Assembly (NCBI GenBank): GCA_021568835.1
Contig: JAKGSH010000010.1
Location: 3,844,001-3,908,000 of the forward strand
Length of the DNA stretch: 64,000 nt
DNA from: Streptomyces sp. Tue 6430
GTDB taxonomy: Bacteria; Actinomycetota; Actinomycetes; Streptomycetales; Streptomycetaceae
Reading direction: 5' to 3'
The translations under genes were made by a program, and so were the position numbers. Of the stretch, positions 57,203 to 64,000 are shown piece by piece; the stretch's first letter is position 1; every line of letters begins with the position of its first letter. Under the pieces are notes generated by a model, which made no database searches, had not been told where the DNA came from, and saw only the letters and a program-made list of their open reading frames with translations.

Positions 57203-58039
57203 ATGGTGCAGATCAAGAGCCCCGAGCAGATCGCCACGATGCGCGCGGCGGGCCTGGTCGTCGCCGCCGTCCACGCGGCGACGCGGGAAGCGGCGGTGCC
57301 GGGGGCGACCACGAAGGACCTCGACGAGGTCGCCCGCAAGGTCCTCGCCGAGCACGGCGCGAAGTCGAACTTCCTCGGCTACGGCGGTTTCCCCGCGACC
57401 ATCTGCACCTCGGTGAACGACGTCGTCGTTCACGGCATCCCCTCCGACGAGGTCGTCCTCAAGGACGGGGACATCATCTCCATCGACTGCGGGGCGATCG
57501 TCGACGGCTGGCACGGCGACGCCGCCTACACCGCCTTCGTCGGCTCCGGCCACGCCCCGGAGCTGATCGAGCTGTCGCGGGTGACCGAGGAGTCGATGTG
57601 GGCCGGCATCGCGGCGATGAAGCAGGGCAACCGGCTGGTGGACGTGTCGCGGGCCATCGAGACCTACATCCGCCGCCAGCCGAAGCCGGGCGGCGGACGC
57701 TACGGGATCATCGAGGACTACGGCGGCCACGGCATCGGCACCGAGATGCACATGGACCCGCACCTGCTGAACTACGTCGACCGCAAGCGGGGCAAGGGGC
57801 CCAAGCTGGTTCCCGGCTTCTGCCTGGCCATCGAGCCGATGGTGTCGCTGGGGACGCCGCGCACGGAGGTCCTCGCGGACGACTGGACCGTCATCACCAC
57901 GGACGGGACCTGGTCGTCGCACTGGGAGCACTCGGTGGCGCTGACCGAGCAGGGGCCGTTGGTGCTGACCGCCGTGGACGGCGGTAAGGCGAAGCTCGCC
58001 GAGCACGGGGTCGTGGCCGCGCCCGACCCGCTGGGCTGA
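57203..58039 (+). CDS. map: Methionine aminopeptidase type I
   Basis: A 278-residue metallopeptidase. The metal ligands lie in DCGAIVDGWHGDAAYT, GHGIGTEMH and FCLAIEPMV. The ATG at 57203 (MVQIKSPEQIA) matches the usual streptomycete length; ATG 57161 would add 14 residues. It follows adk and is closed by a hairpin. Confidence 0.96.
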   Translation: MVQIKSPEQIATMRAAGLVVAAVHAATREAAVPGATTKDLDEVARKVLAEHGAKSNFLGYGGFPATICTSVNDVVVHGIPSDEVVLKDGDIISIDCGAIVDGWHGDAAYTAFVGSGHAPELIELSRVTEESMWAGIAAMKQGNRLVDVSRAIETYIRRQPKPGGGRYGIIEDYGGHGIGTEMHMDPHLLNYVDRKRGKGPKLVPGFCLAIEPMVSLGTPRTEVLADDWTVITTDGTWSSHWEHSVALTEQGPLVLTAVDGGKAKLAEHGVVAAPDPLG

Positions 58040-58047
58040 GGGTGCCG

Positions 58048-58077
58048 GGCGGGGGCTCGAGGTGTCTCGCCCCCGCC
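58048..58077 (+). terminator. map terminator
   Basis: GGCGGGGG (58048-58055) pairs with CCCCCGCC (58070-58077), with an inner CGAG/CTCG closing a GTGT loop. The pyrimidine-rich stretch 58078-58140 follows and holds no gene. Confidence 0.75.
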
Positions 58078-58217
58078 GCCCCCTTCTCTTCCCGCCTCTT
58101 CCCGTCCTGTGCCGTCCTGCTCCGTCCCGGCCCGTCCCGGTCCCGGCGCCGGAGACCGCTTAAGGACCTCCTCGGATGGGCAGACTTCCCCGATTCGTGT
58201 TTCCGGGTGCGCTGACG

Positions 58218-58223
58218 TAGACT
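58218..58223 (+). promoter_or_regulatory. Possible -10 of infA promoter
   Basis: TAGACT sits 92 bases before infA. A matching -35 is poor. The gap 58078-58217 holds nothing else I can support. Confidence 0.45.
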
Positions 58224-58315
58224 GACTCGTCGGCTCTTGTGCACCCGCATGTCTGTATGCGCCCGTAAGGGAAAGCCCGGGAGTCGATCAAGGTAGTCGA
58301 TTCGAAGGGCGAAGC

Positions 58316-58537
58316 GTGGCCAAGAAGCAAGGTGCCATCGAGATCGAGGGCACTGTCGTCGAGTCTCTTCCCAACGCCATGTTCAGGGTCGAGCTCCAGA
58401 ACGGCCACCAGGTCCTGGCGCACATCAGCGGCAAGATGCGCATGCACTACATCCGCATCCTCCCTGACGACCGGGTCGTGGTGGAGCTGTCTCCGTACGA
58501 CCTGACGCGCGGCCGGATCGTCTACCGGTACAAGTAG
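58316..58537 (+). CDS. infA: Translation initiation factor IF-1
   Basis: A 73-residue OB-fold IF1. IEIEGTVVESLPNAMFRVEL and ISGKMRMHYIRILPGD-like segment are present. The start is GTG at 58316 after AGGGCGAAGC. It is the first gene of the alpha-type cluster. Confidence 0.98.
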   Translation: MAKKQGAIEIEGTVVESLPNAMFRVELQNGHQVLAHISGKMRMHYIRILPDDRVVVELSPYDLTRGRIVYRYK

Positions 58538-58604
58538 ATCTTGCCCAGGCCTCGTGCGTTCCCGCGCGGGTGGCCGGCAACTGACCCGGAGAACCTCACA
58601 TCCC

Positions 58605-58718
58605 ATGAAGGTCAAGCCGAGCGTCAAGAAGATCTGCGACAAGTGCAGGGTGATCCGCCGTCACGGTCGGGTCATGGTCATCTGCGAGAACCCGCGCCAC
58701 AAGCAGCGCCAGGGCTGA
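58605..58718 (+). CDS. rpmJ: 50S ribosomal protein L36, zinc type
   Basis: A 37-residue L36 (MKVKPSVKKICDKCRVIRRH) with CxxC, a third Cys in VMVICENPRH and a His as zinc ligands. ATG 58605, 67 bases after infA. It is too short for many gene finders. Confidence 0.97.
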   Translation: MKVKPSVKKICDKCRVIRRHGRVMVICENPRHKQRQG

Positions 58719-58933
58719 TCGCACACAGATCGCACCCTCTGCATCACGCAGAATCTTCGCGCGACGCGAGCTGAATTGTTCATACGCAGAACCCAGACCT
58801 GTGGTCTGACACCCCCGGCTCGGAGGCCGGGGACCCAGTCCGTACCAAATCTTCCCAGGGAATCCCGGGGAAGAGGACGGCGGCTGGGAGGCGGTTCTGC
58901 GGAAGACCTCCGAAGATCACCAGGAGCCATTGA
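58719..58933 (+). other. Leader before rpsM
   Basis: No gene. A CCCCGGC/GCCGGGG hairpin (58813-58832) is the only strong structure. A promoter or S13-type leader may be here, but I see no convincing match. Confidence 0.4.
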
Positions 58934-59314
58934 ATGGCACGCGTTTCCGGTGTCGACATCCCGCGCGAAAAGCGCGTGGAGGTCGCCCTCACCTACGTGT
59001 TCGGCATCGGCCGGACCCTGTCCCAGGAGACGCTGGCTGCGACCGGCGTCGACCCCAACACCCGCGTTCGCGACCTCTCCGAGGAGCAGCTCGTCGCGAT
59101 CCGCGAGTACGTGGACGCCAACATCAAGACCGAGGGTGACCTCCGTCGCGAGGTCCAGGCCGACATCCGCCGCAAGGTCGAGATCGGCTGCTACCAGGGT
59201 CTCCGCCACCGTCGTGGTCTGCCCGTCCGCGGTCAGCGCACCAGCACGAACGCCCGTACCCGCAAGGGCCCGCGTCGCGCCATCGCCGGCAAGAAGAAGC
59301 CGGGCAAGAAGTAG
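58934..59314 (+). CDS. rpsM: 30S ribosomal protein S13
   Basis: A 126-residue S13 at the subunit bridge. MARVSGVDIPREKRVEVAL and GLRHRRGLPVRGQRTSTNAR are diagnostic. ATG 58934. Confidence 0.98.
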   Translation: MARVSGVDIPREKRVEVALTYVFGIGRTLSQETLAATGVDPNTRVRDLSEEQLVAIREYVDANIKTEGDLRREVQADIRRKVEIGCYQGLRHRRGLPVRGQRTSTNARTRKGPRRAIAGKKKPGKK

Positions 59315-59378
59315 TCCTCAGCGGACGCTCACCAGCGGTCTTCGCTGTAGGACCGACCACCTCCCGTAGGAGTAATAG

Positions 59379-59782
59379 ATGCCCCCAAGGGTCGTCAGGG
59401 CGCTGCCAAGAAGGTGCGCCGCAAGGAAAAGAAGAACGTCGCGCACGGCCAGGCGCACATCAAGAGCACGTTCAACAACACGATCGTGTCCATCACGGAC
59501 CCGGCCGGAAACGTGATCTCGTGGGCCTCCGCCGGTCACGTCGGCTTCAAGGGCTCGCGCAAGTCCACGCCGTTCGCCGCGCAGATGGCCGCCGAGTCGG
59601 CCGCCCGTCGCGCGCAGGAGCACGGCATGCGCAAGGTCGACGTCTTCGTCAAGGGCCCGGGCGCCGGTCGTGAGACCGCCATCCGTTCCCTGCAGGCCAC
59701 GGGTCTCGAGGTCGGCTCCATCCAGGACGTCACCCCGACCCCGCACAACGGTTGCCGTCCGCCCAAGCGCCGCCGCGTCTGA
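59379..59782 (+). CDS. rpsK: 30S ribosomal protein S11 (frameshifted as sequenced)
   Basis: The ATG at 59379 starts MPP, then the frame is lost at the five-C run (59382-59386). Adding one C gives MPPKGRQGAAKKVRRKEKKN, and the rest reads cleanly from HIKSTFNNTIVSITDP to CRPPKRRRV, 134 residues in all. A downstream start at 59414 would drop the conserved N terminus. The gene is essential, so a sequencing error is likely. Its last 14 codons recur 101 bases on. Confidence 0.95.
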
Positions 59783-59892
59783 CGCACGGGCTCACGGCGG
59801 TTCGGCTGCCGGCTGGGGGTGTGGGGGTCGTCCCCCGCAGGTCGCAGTACGGTTGCCGTCCGCCCAAGCGCCGCCGCGTCTGACGCACGGGC
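59748..59892 (+). repeat. 44-bp direct repeat of the rpsK 3' end
   Basis: Bases 59748-59791, covering the last rpsK codons, stop and a few bases, are repeated exactly at 59849-59892. The 57 bases between include GGGGG-TCGT-CCCCC. The second copy has no start or upstream coding, so it is a duplicated tail. Confidence 0.85.
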
Positions 59893-59912
59893 GTTTGCCG
59901 GACTGAGGTTCT

Positions 59913-59946
59913 CGGGCGGTACGGCTCCTTCGAGCCGTGTCGCCCG
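59913..59946 (+). promoter_or_regulatory. Hairpin in the rpsK-rpoA gap
   Basis: CGGGCG, ACGGCTC (59913-59927) pairs with GAGCCGT, CGCCCG (59932-59946) around a CTTC loop, with a GT/GT internal loop. It lies 60 bases before rpoA and could be an attenuator. Confidence 0.55.
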
Positions 59947-60005
59947 TACCCTTGTCTCACATCAGGGCGTCAAATAGCGGGCGCCCCTGACAGAAGGAAC
60001 GCACC

Positions 60006-61028
60006 ATGCTGATTGCTCAGCGTCCCTCGTTGACCGAAGAGGTCGTCGACGAGTTCCGCTCCCGGTTCGTGATCGAGCCGCTGGAGCCGGGCTTCGGCTA
60101 CACCCTCGGCAACTCCCTCCGCCGGACCCTCCTGTCCTCGATCCCGGGTGCGGCGGTCACGTCCATCCGCATCGACGGCGTGCTGCACGAGTTCACCACC
60201 GTGCCGGGCGTCAAGGAGGACGTCACCGACCTGATCCTCAACATCAAGCAGCTGGTCGTCTCCTCGGAGCACGACGAGCCGGTCGTGATGTACCTGCGCA
60301 AGCAGGGCCCGGGTCTGGTCACCGCCGCCGACATCGCGCCCCCGGCCGGTGTCGAGGTGCACAACCCCGACCTCGTCCTCGCCACGCTCAACGGCAAGGG
60401 CAAGCTGGAGATGGAGCTGACCGTCGAGCGCGGTCGCGGCTACGTCTCCGCCGTGCAGAACAAGCAGGTGGGCCAGGAGATCGGCCGTATCCCGGTCGAC
60501 TCGATCTACAGCCCCGTGCTCAAGGTCACCTACAAGGTCGAGGCGACGCGTGTCGAGCAGCGCACCGACTTCGACAAGCTGATCGTCGACGTCGAGACCA
60601 AGCAGGCGATGCGTCCGCGTGACGCCATGGCCTCCGCCGGCAAGACGCTGGTCGAGCTGTTCGGTCTCGCCCGCGAGCTGAACATCGACGCCGAGGGCAT
60701 CGACATGGGCCCGTCCCCCACGGACGCCGCCCTCGCCGCCGATCTCGCCCTGCCGATCGAGGAGCTGGAGCTCACCGTTCGGTCGTACAACTGCCTCAAG
60801 CGTGAGGGCATCCACTCCGTGGGTGAGCTCGTCGCCCGCTCCGAGGCCGACCTGCTCGACATCCGCAACTTCGGTGCGAAGTCGATCGACGAGGTCAAGG
60901 CGAAGCTGGCCGGCATGGGCCTGGCCCTCAAGGACAGCCCGCCCGGATTCGACCCGACCGCCGCCGCCGACGCCTTCGGCGCGGACGACGACGCGGACGC
61001 CGGGTTCGTCGAGACCGAGCAGTACTGA
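60006..61028 (+). CDS. rpoA: RNA polymerase alpha subunit
   Basis: A 340-residue alpha subunit. The N-terminal dimerisation domain contains LEPGFGYTLGNSLRRTLLSS, and the C-terminal domain has LELTVRSYNCLKREGIHSVGEL and the RNFGAKSIDEVKAKLAGM helices that bind UP elements and activators. An acidic tail follows. ATG 60006 after AAGGAAC. Confidence 0.98.
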   Translation: MLIAQRPSLTEEVVDEFRSRFVIEPLEPGFGYTLGNSLRRTLLSSIPGAAVTSIRIDGVLHEFTTVPGVKEDVTDLILNIKQLVVSSEHDEPVVMYLRKQGPGLVTAADIAPPAGVEVHNPDLVLATLNGKGKLEMELTVERGRGYVSAVQNKQVGQEIGRIPVDSIYSPVLKVTYKVEATRVEQRTDFDKLIVDVETKQAMRPRDAMASAGKTLVELFGLARELNIDAEGIDMGPSPTDAALAADLALPIEELELTVRSYNCLKREGIHSVGELVARSEADLLDIRNFGAKSIDEVKAKLAGMGLALKDSPPGFDPTAAADAFGADDDADAGFVETEQY

Positions 61029-61032
61029 TCCG

Positions 61033-61094
61033 TTTTCGGCTGCGGGACCGTTGTGGCTGGTCGCGCAGTTCCCCGCGCCCCTAGGGGCGCGGGG
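61033..61094. repeat. Streptomyces-type intergenic repeat with 24-bp palindrome
   Basis: TTTTCGGCTGCGGGACCG at the start, TGGCTGGTCGCGCAGTT next, then a perfect zero-loop palindrome CCCCGCGCCCCT/AGGGGCGCGGGG (61071-61094). From memory this is one of the commonest dispersed intergenic repeats of Streptomyces. Its position inside the rpoA-rplQ gap is unusual. Confidence 0.7.
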
Positions 61095-61172
61095 TCTCCG
61101 ACGGGCGACCGCCCGCTCGGATACTGACCCCGGTACCTGGTACGGCCGGGGCAGACACTGAGGAGAAAGACC

Positions 61173-61697
61173 ATGCCGAAGCCCGCCAAGGGTGCCCGTC
61201 TGGGCGGCAGCGCCGCGCACGAGAAGATGCTCCTCGCGAACCTCGCGAAGCAGCTCTTCGAGCACGGTCGCATCACCACCACCGAGGCGAAGGCCCGCCG
61301 TCTGCGGCCGTACGCCGAGCGTCTGGTCACCAAGGCGAAGAAGGGCGACCTTCACAACCGTCGCCAGGTGCTCCAGGTCATCTCGGACAAGGGCATCGTG
61401 CACACGCTCTTCACCGAGATCGGTCCGCGCTACGAGAACCGCCCGGGTGGCTACACCCGTATCACCAAGATCGGTAACCGCCGTGGCGACAACGCGCCCA
61501 TGGCCGTCATCGAGCTGGTCGAGGCGCTGACCGTGGCGCAGCAGGCGACCGGTGAGGCCGAGGCCGCGACGAAGCGCGCGGTCAAGGAAGACGCCCTGAA
61601 GAAGGACGAGGCCGCCGAGGCCAAGTCCGACGAGGTCGTCGAGGACGCCGCCGAGGCCAAGGCCGAGGACGCGTCCGAGGAGTCCAAGGACGCCTGA
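61173..61697 (+). CDS. rplQ: 50S ribosomal protein L17
   Basis: A 174-residue L17. MPKPAKGARLGGSAAHEKML and RLRPYAERLVTKAKKGD are conserved. An Ala/Glu/Asp-rich tail of about 50 residues makes it longer than the 120-130 of most bacteria, typical of actinobacteria. ATG 61173. Confidence 0.97.
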   Translation: MPKPAKGARLGGSAAHEKMLLANLAKQLFEHGRITTTEAKARRLRPYAERLVTKAKKGDLHNRRQVLQVISDKGIVHTLFTEIGPRYENRPGGYTRITKIGNRRGDNAPMAVIELVEALTVAQQATGEAEAATKRAVKEDALKKDEAAEAKSDEVVEDAAEAKAEDASEESKDA

Positions 61698-61713
61698 GGC
61701 TCTGCCTTGCGTC

Positions 61714-61745
61714 GAGCGGGTCCGCCCTTCGGGGCGGGCCCGCTC
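61714..61745 (+). terminator. Terminator with TTCG tetraloop after rplQ
   Basis: GAGCGGG, CCGCCC pairs with GGGCGG, CCCGCTC around a TTCG loop (61714-61745). It is the end of the alpha operon. Confidence 0.85.
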
Positions 61746-61769
61746 TCGCGTTGTTGAGAGGATCCAGGA

Positions 61770-62624
61770 GTGAGTGACGAAGTACAGCCCGGGTTCGTAC
61801 GGGTGCGGCTGGACCTGTCCTACGACGGGACGCAGTTCTCCGGCTGGGCCAAGCAGGCCGGCGGGCGGCGGACCGTGCAGGGCGAGATCGAGGACGCCCT
61901 GCGGACCGTCACGCGGTCCGGGGAGACGTACGAGCTGACCGTGGCCGGGCGCACGGACGCCGGTGTGCACGCGCGGGGGCAGGTCGCGCACGTCGACCTG
62001 CCGCGCGAGGTCTGGGCGGAGCACCACGCCAAGCTGCTCAAGCGGCTCGCCGGACGGCTCCCCAGGGACGTCCGGGTGTGGGCGCTGCGGGAGGCGCCCG
62101 CCGGTTTCAACGCCCGGTTCTCGGCCGTCTGGCGGCGGTACGCCTACCGGGTCACCGACAACCCCGGCGGGGTGGACCCGCTGCTGCGCGGTCACGTCCT
62201 GTGGCACGACTGGCCGCTCGACGTCGACGCCATGAACGAGGCCGCCGGGCGGCTGCTCGGGGAGCACGACTTCGCCGCCTACTGCAAGCGGCGGGAGGGG
62301 GCCACCACGATCCGCACGCTCCAGGAGCTGAGCCTGGTGCGCGACGGGGACGGGATCGTCACGGCGACCGTGCGGGCCGACGCCTTCTGCCACAACATGG
62401 TGCGCTCGCTGATCGGGGCGCTGCTGTTCGTGGGGGACGGGCACCGGGGCCCGGAGTGGCCGGGGAAGGTGCTGGCCGCGGGCGTACGGGACTCGGCGGT
62501 GCACGTCGTGCGGCCGCACGGGCTGACGCTGGAGGAGGTCGGCTATCCGGCCGACGAACTGTTGGCCGCGCGCAGCAAGGAGGCGCGCAACCGGCGGACG
62601 CTGCCCGGGGCCGGGTGCTGCTGA
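61770..62624 (+). CDS. truA: tRNA pseudouridine synthase A
   Basis: A 284-residue enzyme making pseudouridine 38-40 in tRNA anticodon arms. The catalytic Asp lies in AGRTDAGVHARGQV, and DLSYDGTQFSGWAKQ and CHNMVRSLIGALLFVG follow. The start is GTG at 61770 after GAGAGGA. It is the last gene of the alpha cluster. Confidence 0.95.
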   Translation: MSDEVQPGFVRVRLDLSYDGTQFSGWAKQAGGRRTVQGEIEDALRTVTRSGETYELTVAGRTDAGVHARGQVAHVDLPREVWAEHHAKLLKRLAGRLPRDVRVWALREAPAGFNARFSAVWRRYAYRVTDNPGGVDPLLRGHVLWHDWPLDVDAMNEAAGRLLGEHDFAAYCKRREGATTIRTLQELSLVRDGDGIVTATVRADAFCHNMVRSLIGALLFVGDGHRGPEWPGKVLAAGVRDSAVHVVRPHGLTLEEVGYPADELLAARSKEARNRRTLPGAGCC

Positions 62625-62643
62625 CCCGCCCCCGGGGAGGGGG

Positions 62644-63522
62644 TCACTGACCCGCCGCCGCCGACGCCTGGGTCTCGCCGCGGCGGCGGATCTGCTGGAA
62701 CGCGAACTCCGCGAGGTTGTCCCCGGCGGCGAAGACCTGGGTGTCCTTCGTCGTCACGTCCTTGCCGTCGGTGAAGCCCGCGATCGTGAAGTAGGCGTAC
62801 CGGCCGTAGGAGTTGGTCGTCGAGCGGCAGATCGCGCCGGCGCAGAAGGACTTGGCGCCGGTGCCGGGCAGCGCCTTGACGATGCTGCTCTTGTCGGCCT
62901 GGCCCTTGGCCTTGAGGGCCTGGGCCTCGGTGTCGAAGACGGCCACCCCGACCGTGACCGCGACGCCGTCCTTGACGTAGGTCACGCGCATCAGGCGGGT
63001 GCAGCCGTTGGCGGTCAGCACCTTGGGCAGGGTGCCCGCGGCGGCGGTGACGCAGTTGGTGGTGTCGGCCTTGCCGGCCTTCTGGTAGACGGCCGAGCCC
63101 ATCGTCAGCTGCCTGCCCGGGAACATGATGTCCGGGCCGTTGGGCGCGCCGTCCTTGGCCTTGCTGGAGACGAACTCCTTCGGGTCCAGCGGCGGCGGGG
63201 CGCTGGTCGGTGCGAAGGACGGCGTCGCGGACGCGCTCGGCAGGTCGGCGGTGGCGGGCAGCGAGGAGGCCGGCTTCCCGGACGCCTCGTCACCGCCGTT
63301 CGCCGACACCACGGCCATGGCCACGGCGGTGCCGACGCCGAGCGTCGCGAGCACGCCCCCGCCTATCAGCAGCAGCCGGCGGCGCTTGTTGCGCGACTCC
63401 GACGCCTCGGCGAGCGCGGCCCAGTCCGGCGAAGGGTCCGTGGCACCGCTGGTCCACGGCTGCTGGGAGTTCGGTTTCCAGGGATCCCACTGGGACGGAG
63501 GTCCCCCCTGCCCATAGCTCAT
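62644..63522 (-). CDS. Hypothetical anchored extracytoplasmic protein
   Basis: A 292-residue protein from ATG 63522. A Pro/Gln-rich cytosolic tail precedes one membrane helix (about residues 48-70, RRRLLLIGGGVLATLGVGTAVAM), a Ser/Ala/Pro linker, and an outer domain with cysteines in NCVTAA, NGCTRL, SFCAGAICRS, likely paired. It is common next to truA in Streptomyces from memory; function unknown. Divergent from the next gene. Confidence 0.75.
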   Translation of the reverse strand: MSYGQGGPPSQWDPWKPNSQQPWTSGATDPSPDWAALAEASESRNKRRRLLLIGGGVLATLGVGTAVAMAVVSANGGDEASGKPASSLPATADLPSASATPSFAPTSAPPPLDPKEFVSSKAKDGAPNGPDIMFPGRQLTMGSAVYQKAGKADTTNCVTAAAGTLPKVLTANGCTRLMRVTYVKDGVAVTVGVAVFDTEAQALKAKGQADKSSIVKALPGTGAKSFCAGAICRSTTNSYGRYAYFTIAGFTDGKDVTTKDTQVFAAGDNLAEFAFQQIRRRGETQASAAAGQ

Positions 63523-63596
63523 GCGCCGCATCTTAGACGGGGCGAGAGGTGTGCTGTTCCGCCCCAACGGGCTCCACTGCCCCTAGCGTTCGGGGA

Positions 63597-64000
63597 ATGA
63601 GCGAGGACAAAGGCGACATCTCGGGGTGGTTGGTGCGGCGTTCCCCCTGGCCGCCGTGGCTGGGGCTGGTGGCGGTGCTGGGCGCGCTGACGGGGCATGT
63701 GGCGCGGGCCGCCCCGGACGGCGGCATGGACAACGCGATCGTCGTCCGGGCGGCGCGCGCCTGGCTGGAGGGGCGGTCCCCGTACGACGACCCCCACTTC
63801 CTGTACCTGCCGGGGCGGTGCTGGCCGCCGTGCCGCAGGCGGTGCTGCCGCCGGAGGTGCTGCGGGTGCTGGTGCCGCTGGCGGTCACGGCCTGCCTGGT
63901 GGGCGGCTGGGGGTGCGCGCTGCGGCTGCACCGGGTGCCGCTGGACAGCCGGCTCGCGGTGCTCGGGCTGACCGTGCTCGCGGCCGGCTTCGCGCCCTTC
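63597..64000 (+). CDS. Glycosyltransferase family 87-like membrane protein (partial, frameshifted)
   Basis: The 5' end of a multispan protein from ATG 63597 (MSEDKGDISGWLVRR). It has a first membrane span, then MDNAIVVRAARAWLEGRSPYDDPHFLYLPG, a GT87-type loop. The frame then breaks near 63810. One extra G in CCGGGGCGG restores AVLAAVPQAVLPPEVL and further spans to the window end. The rest lies beyond 64000. Confidence 0.65.

Noticed and set aside
59849..59892. Second S11-like gene after rpsK
   Set aside because: Only the last 14 codons are duplicated, with no start or upstream coding, so it is a repeat and not a gene.

Overview
The window is a high-GC actinobacterial chromosome segment, almost certainly Streptomyces. 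The evidence is strong third-position G/C bias, many GTG and TTG starts, an XRE/DUF397 regulator pair, a 451-residue GlnR-type gdhA, and a gene order that, from memory, follows the S. coelicolor core around rpoBC, str, S10, spc and alpha. No database search was possible, so names rest on recognised motifs, lengths and synteny.

Layout. 0-2 kb: aspC (minus strand), tRNA-Trp and secE. 2.1-7.8 kb: nusG, rplK, rplA, two tandem sugar-free lipoproteins of the LppX/LprG/LolA type, then rplJ-rplL behind an L10-type leader. 8.2-15.9 kb: rpoB and rpoC. 16-19.3 kb: a small DUF1707-type membrane protein and a divergent pair of envelope glycosyltransferases. 19.3-24 kb: the str operon rpsL-rpsG-fusA-tuf. 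24.1-44.4 kb: an accessory block that separates the str and S10 operons. It holds an acyltransferase; an HTTM/DUF5819 pair with a collagen-like Asn-Gly-repeat secreted protein; a helical protein/DUF1023 hydrolase/two-lipoprotein cassette; gdhA with a GlnR-like operator; a cupin; a desaturase plus a diaminopimelate-epimerase-like gene; an orphan two-helix membrane protein; the XRE/DUF397 pair; and a complete type ISP restriction-modification enzyme. 45-63 kb: the S10, spc and alpha ribosomal operons with secY, adk, map, infA, rpoA and truA, ending with an anchored surface protein and a truncated glycosyltransferase-87 gene.

How it works together. The core genes supply transcription (RpoA, RpoB, RpoC, NusG), translation (about 30 ribosomal proteins, IF1, EF-G, EF-Tu), protein export (SecE, SecY), N-terminal Met removal (Map), adenylate balance (Adk) and tRNA modification (TruA). 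The accessory block mixes nitrogen assimilation, envelope modification and probable conflict systems.

Main observations. (1) Five genes (rpoC, rplC, rpsK, one lipoprotein, the terminal glycosyltransferase) are each out of frame by one missing base in a C or G run. Three are essential, so this looks like a systematic sequencing error. (2) RpoB carries Asn442 where the rifampicin-contact Ser (E. coli 531) normally sits. (3) A perfect G-quadruplex motif and a GlnR-like operator lie upstream of gdhA. (4) An identical 25-nt hairpin element lies in the leaders of both rpsL and rpsJ. (5) The 3' end of rpsK is duplicated as a 44-bp direct repeat. (6) The strongest candidates for little-described systems are the hydrolase/tandem-lipoprotein cassette at 28.7-32.0 kb and the HTTM/DUF5819/Asn-Gly-repeat locus at 25.5-28.2 kb.
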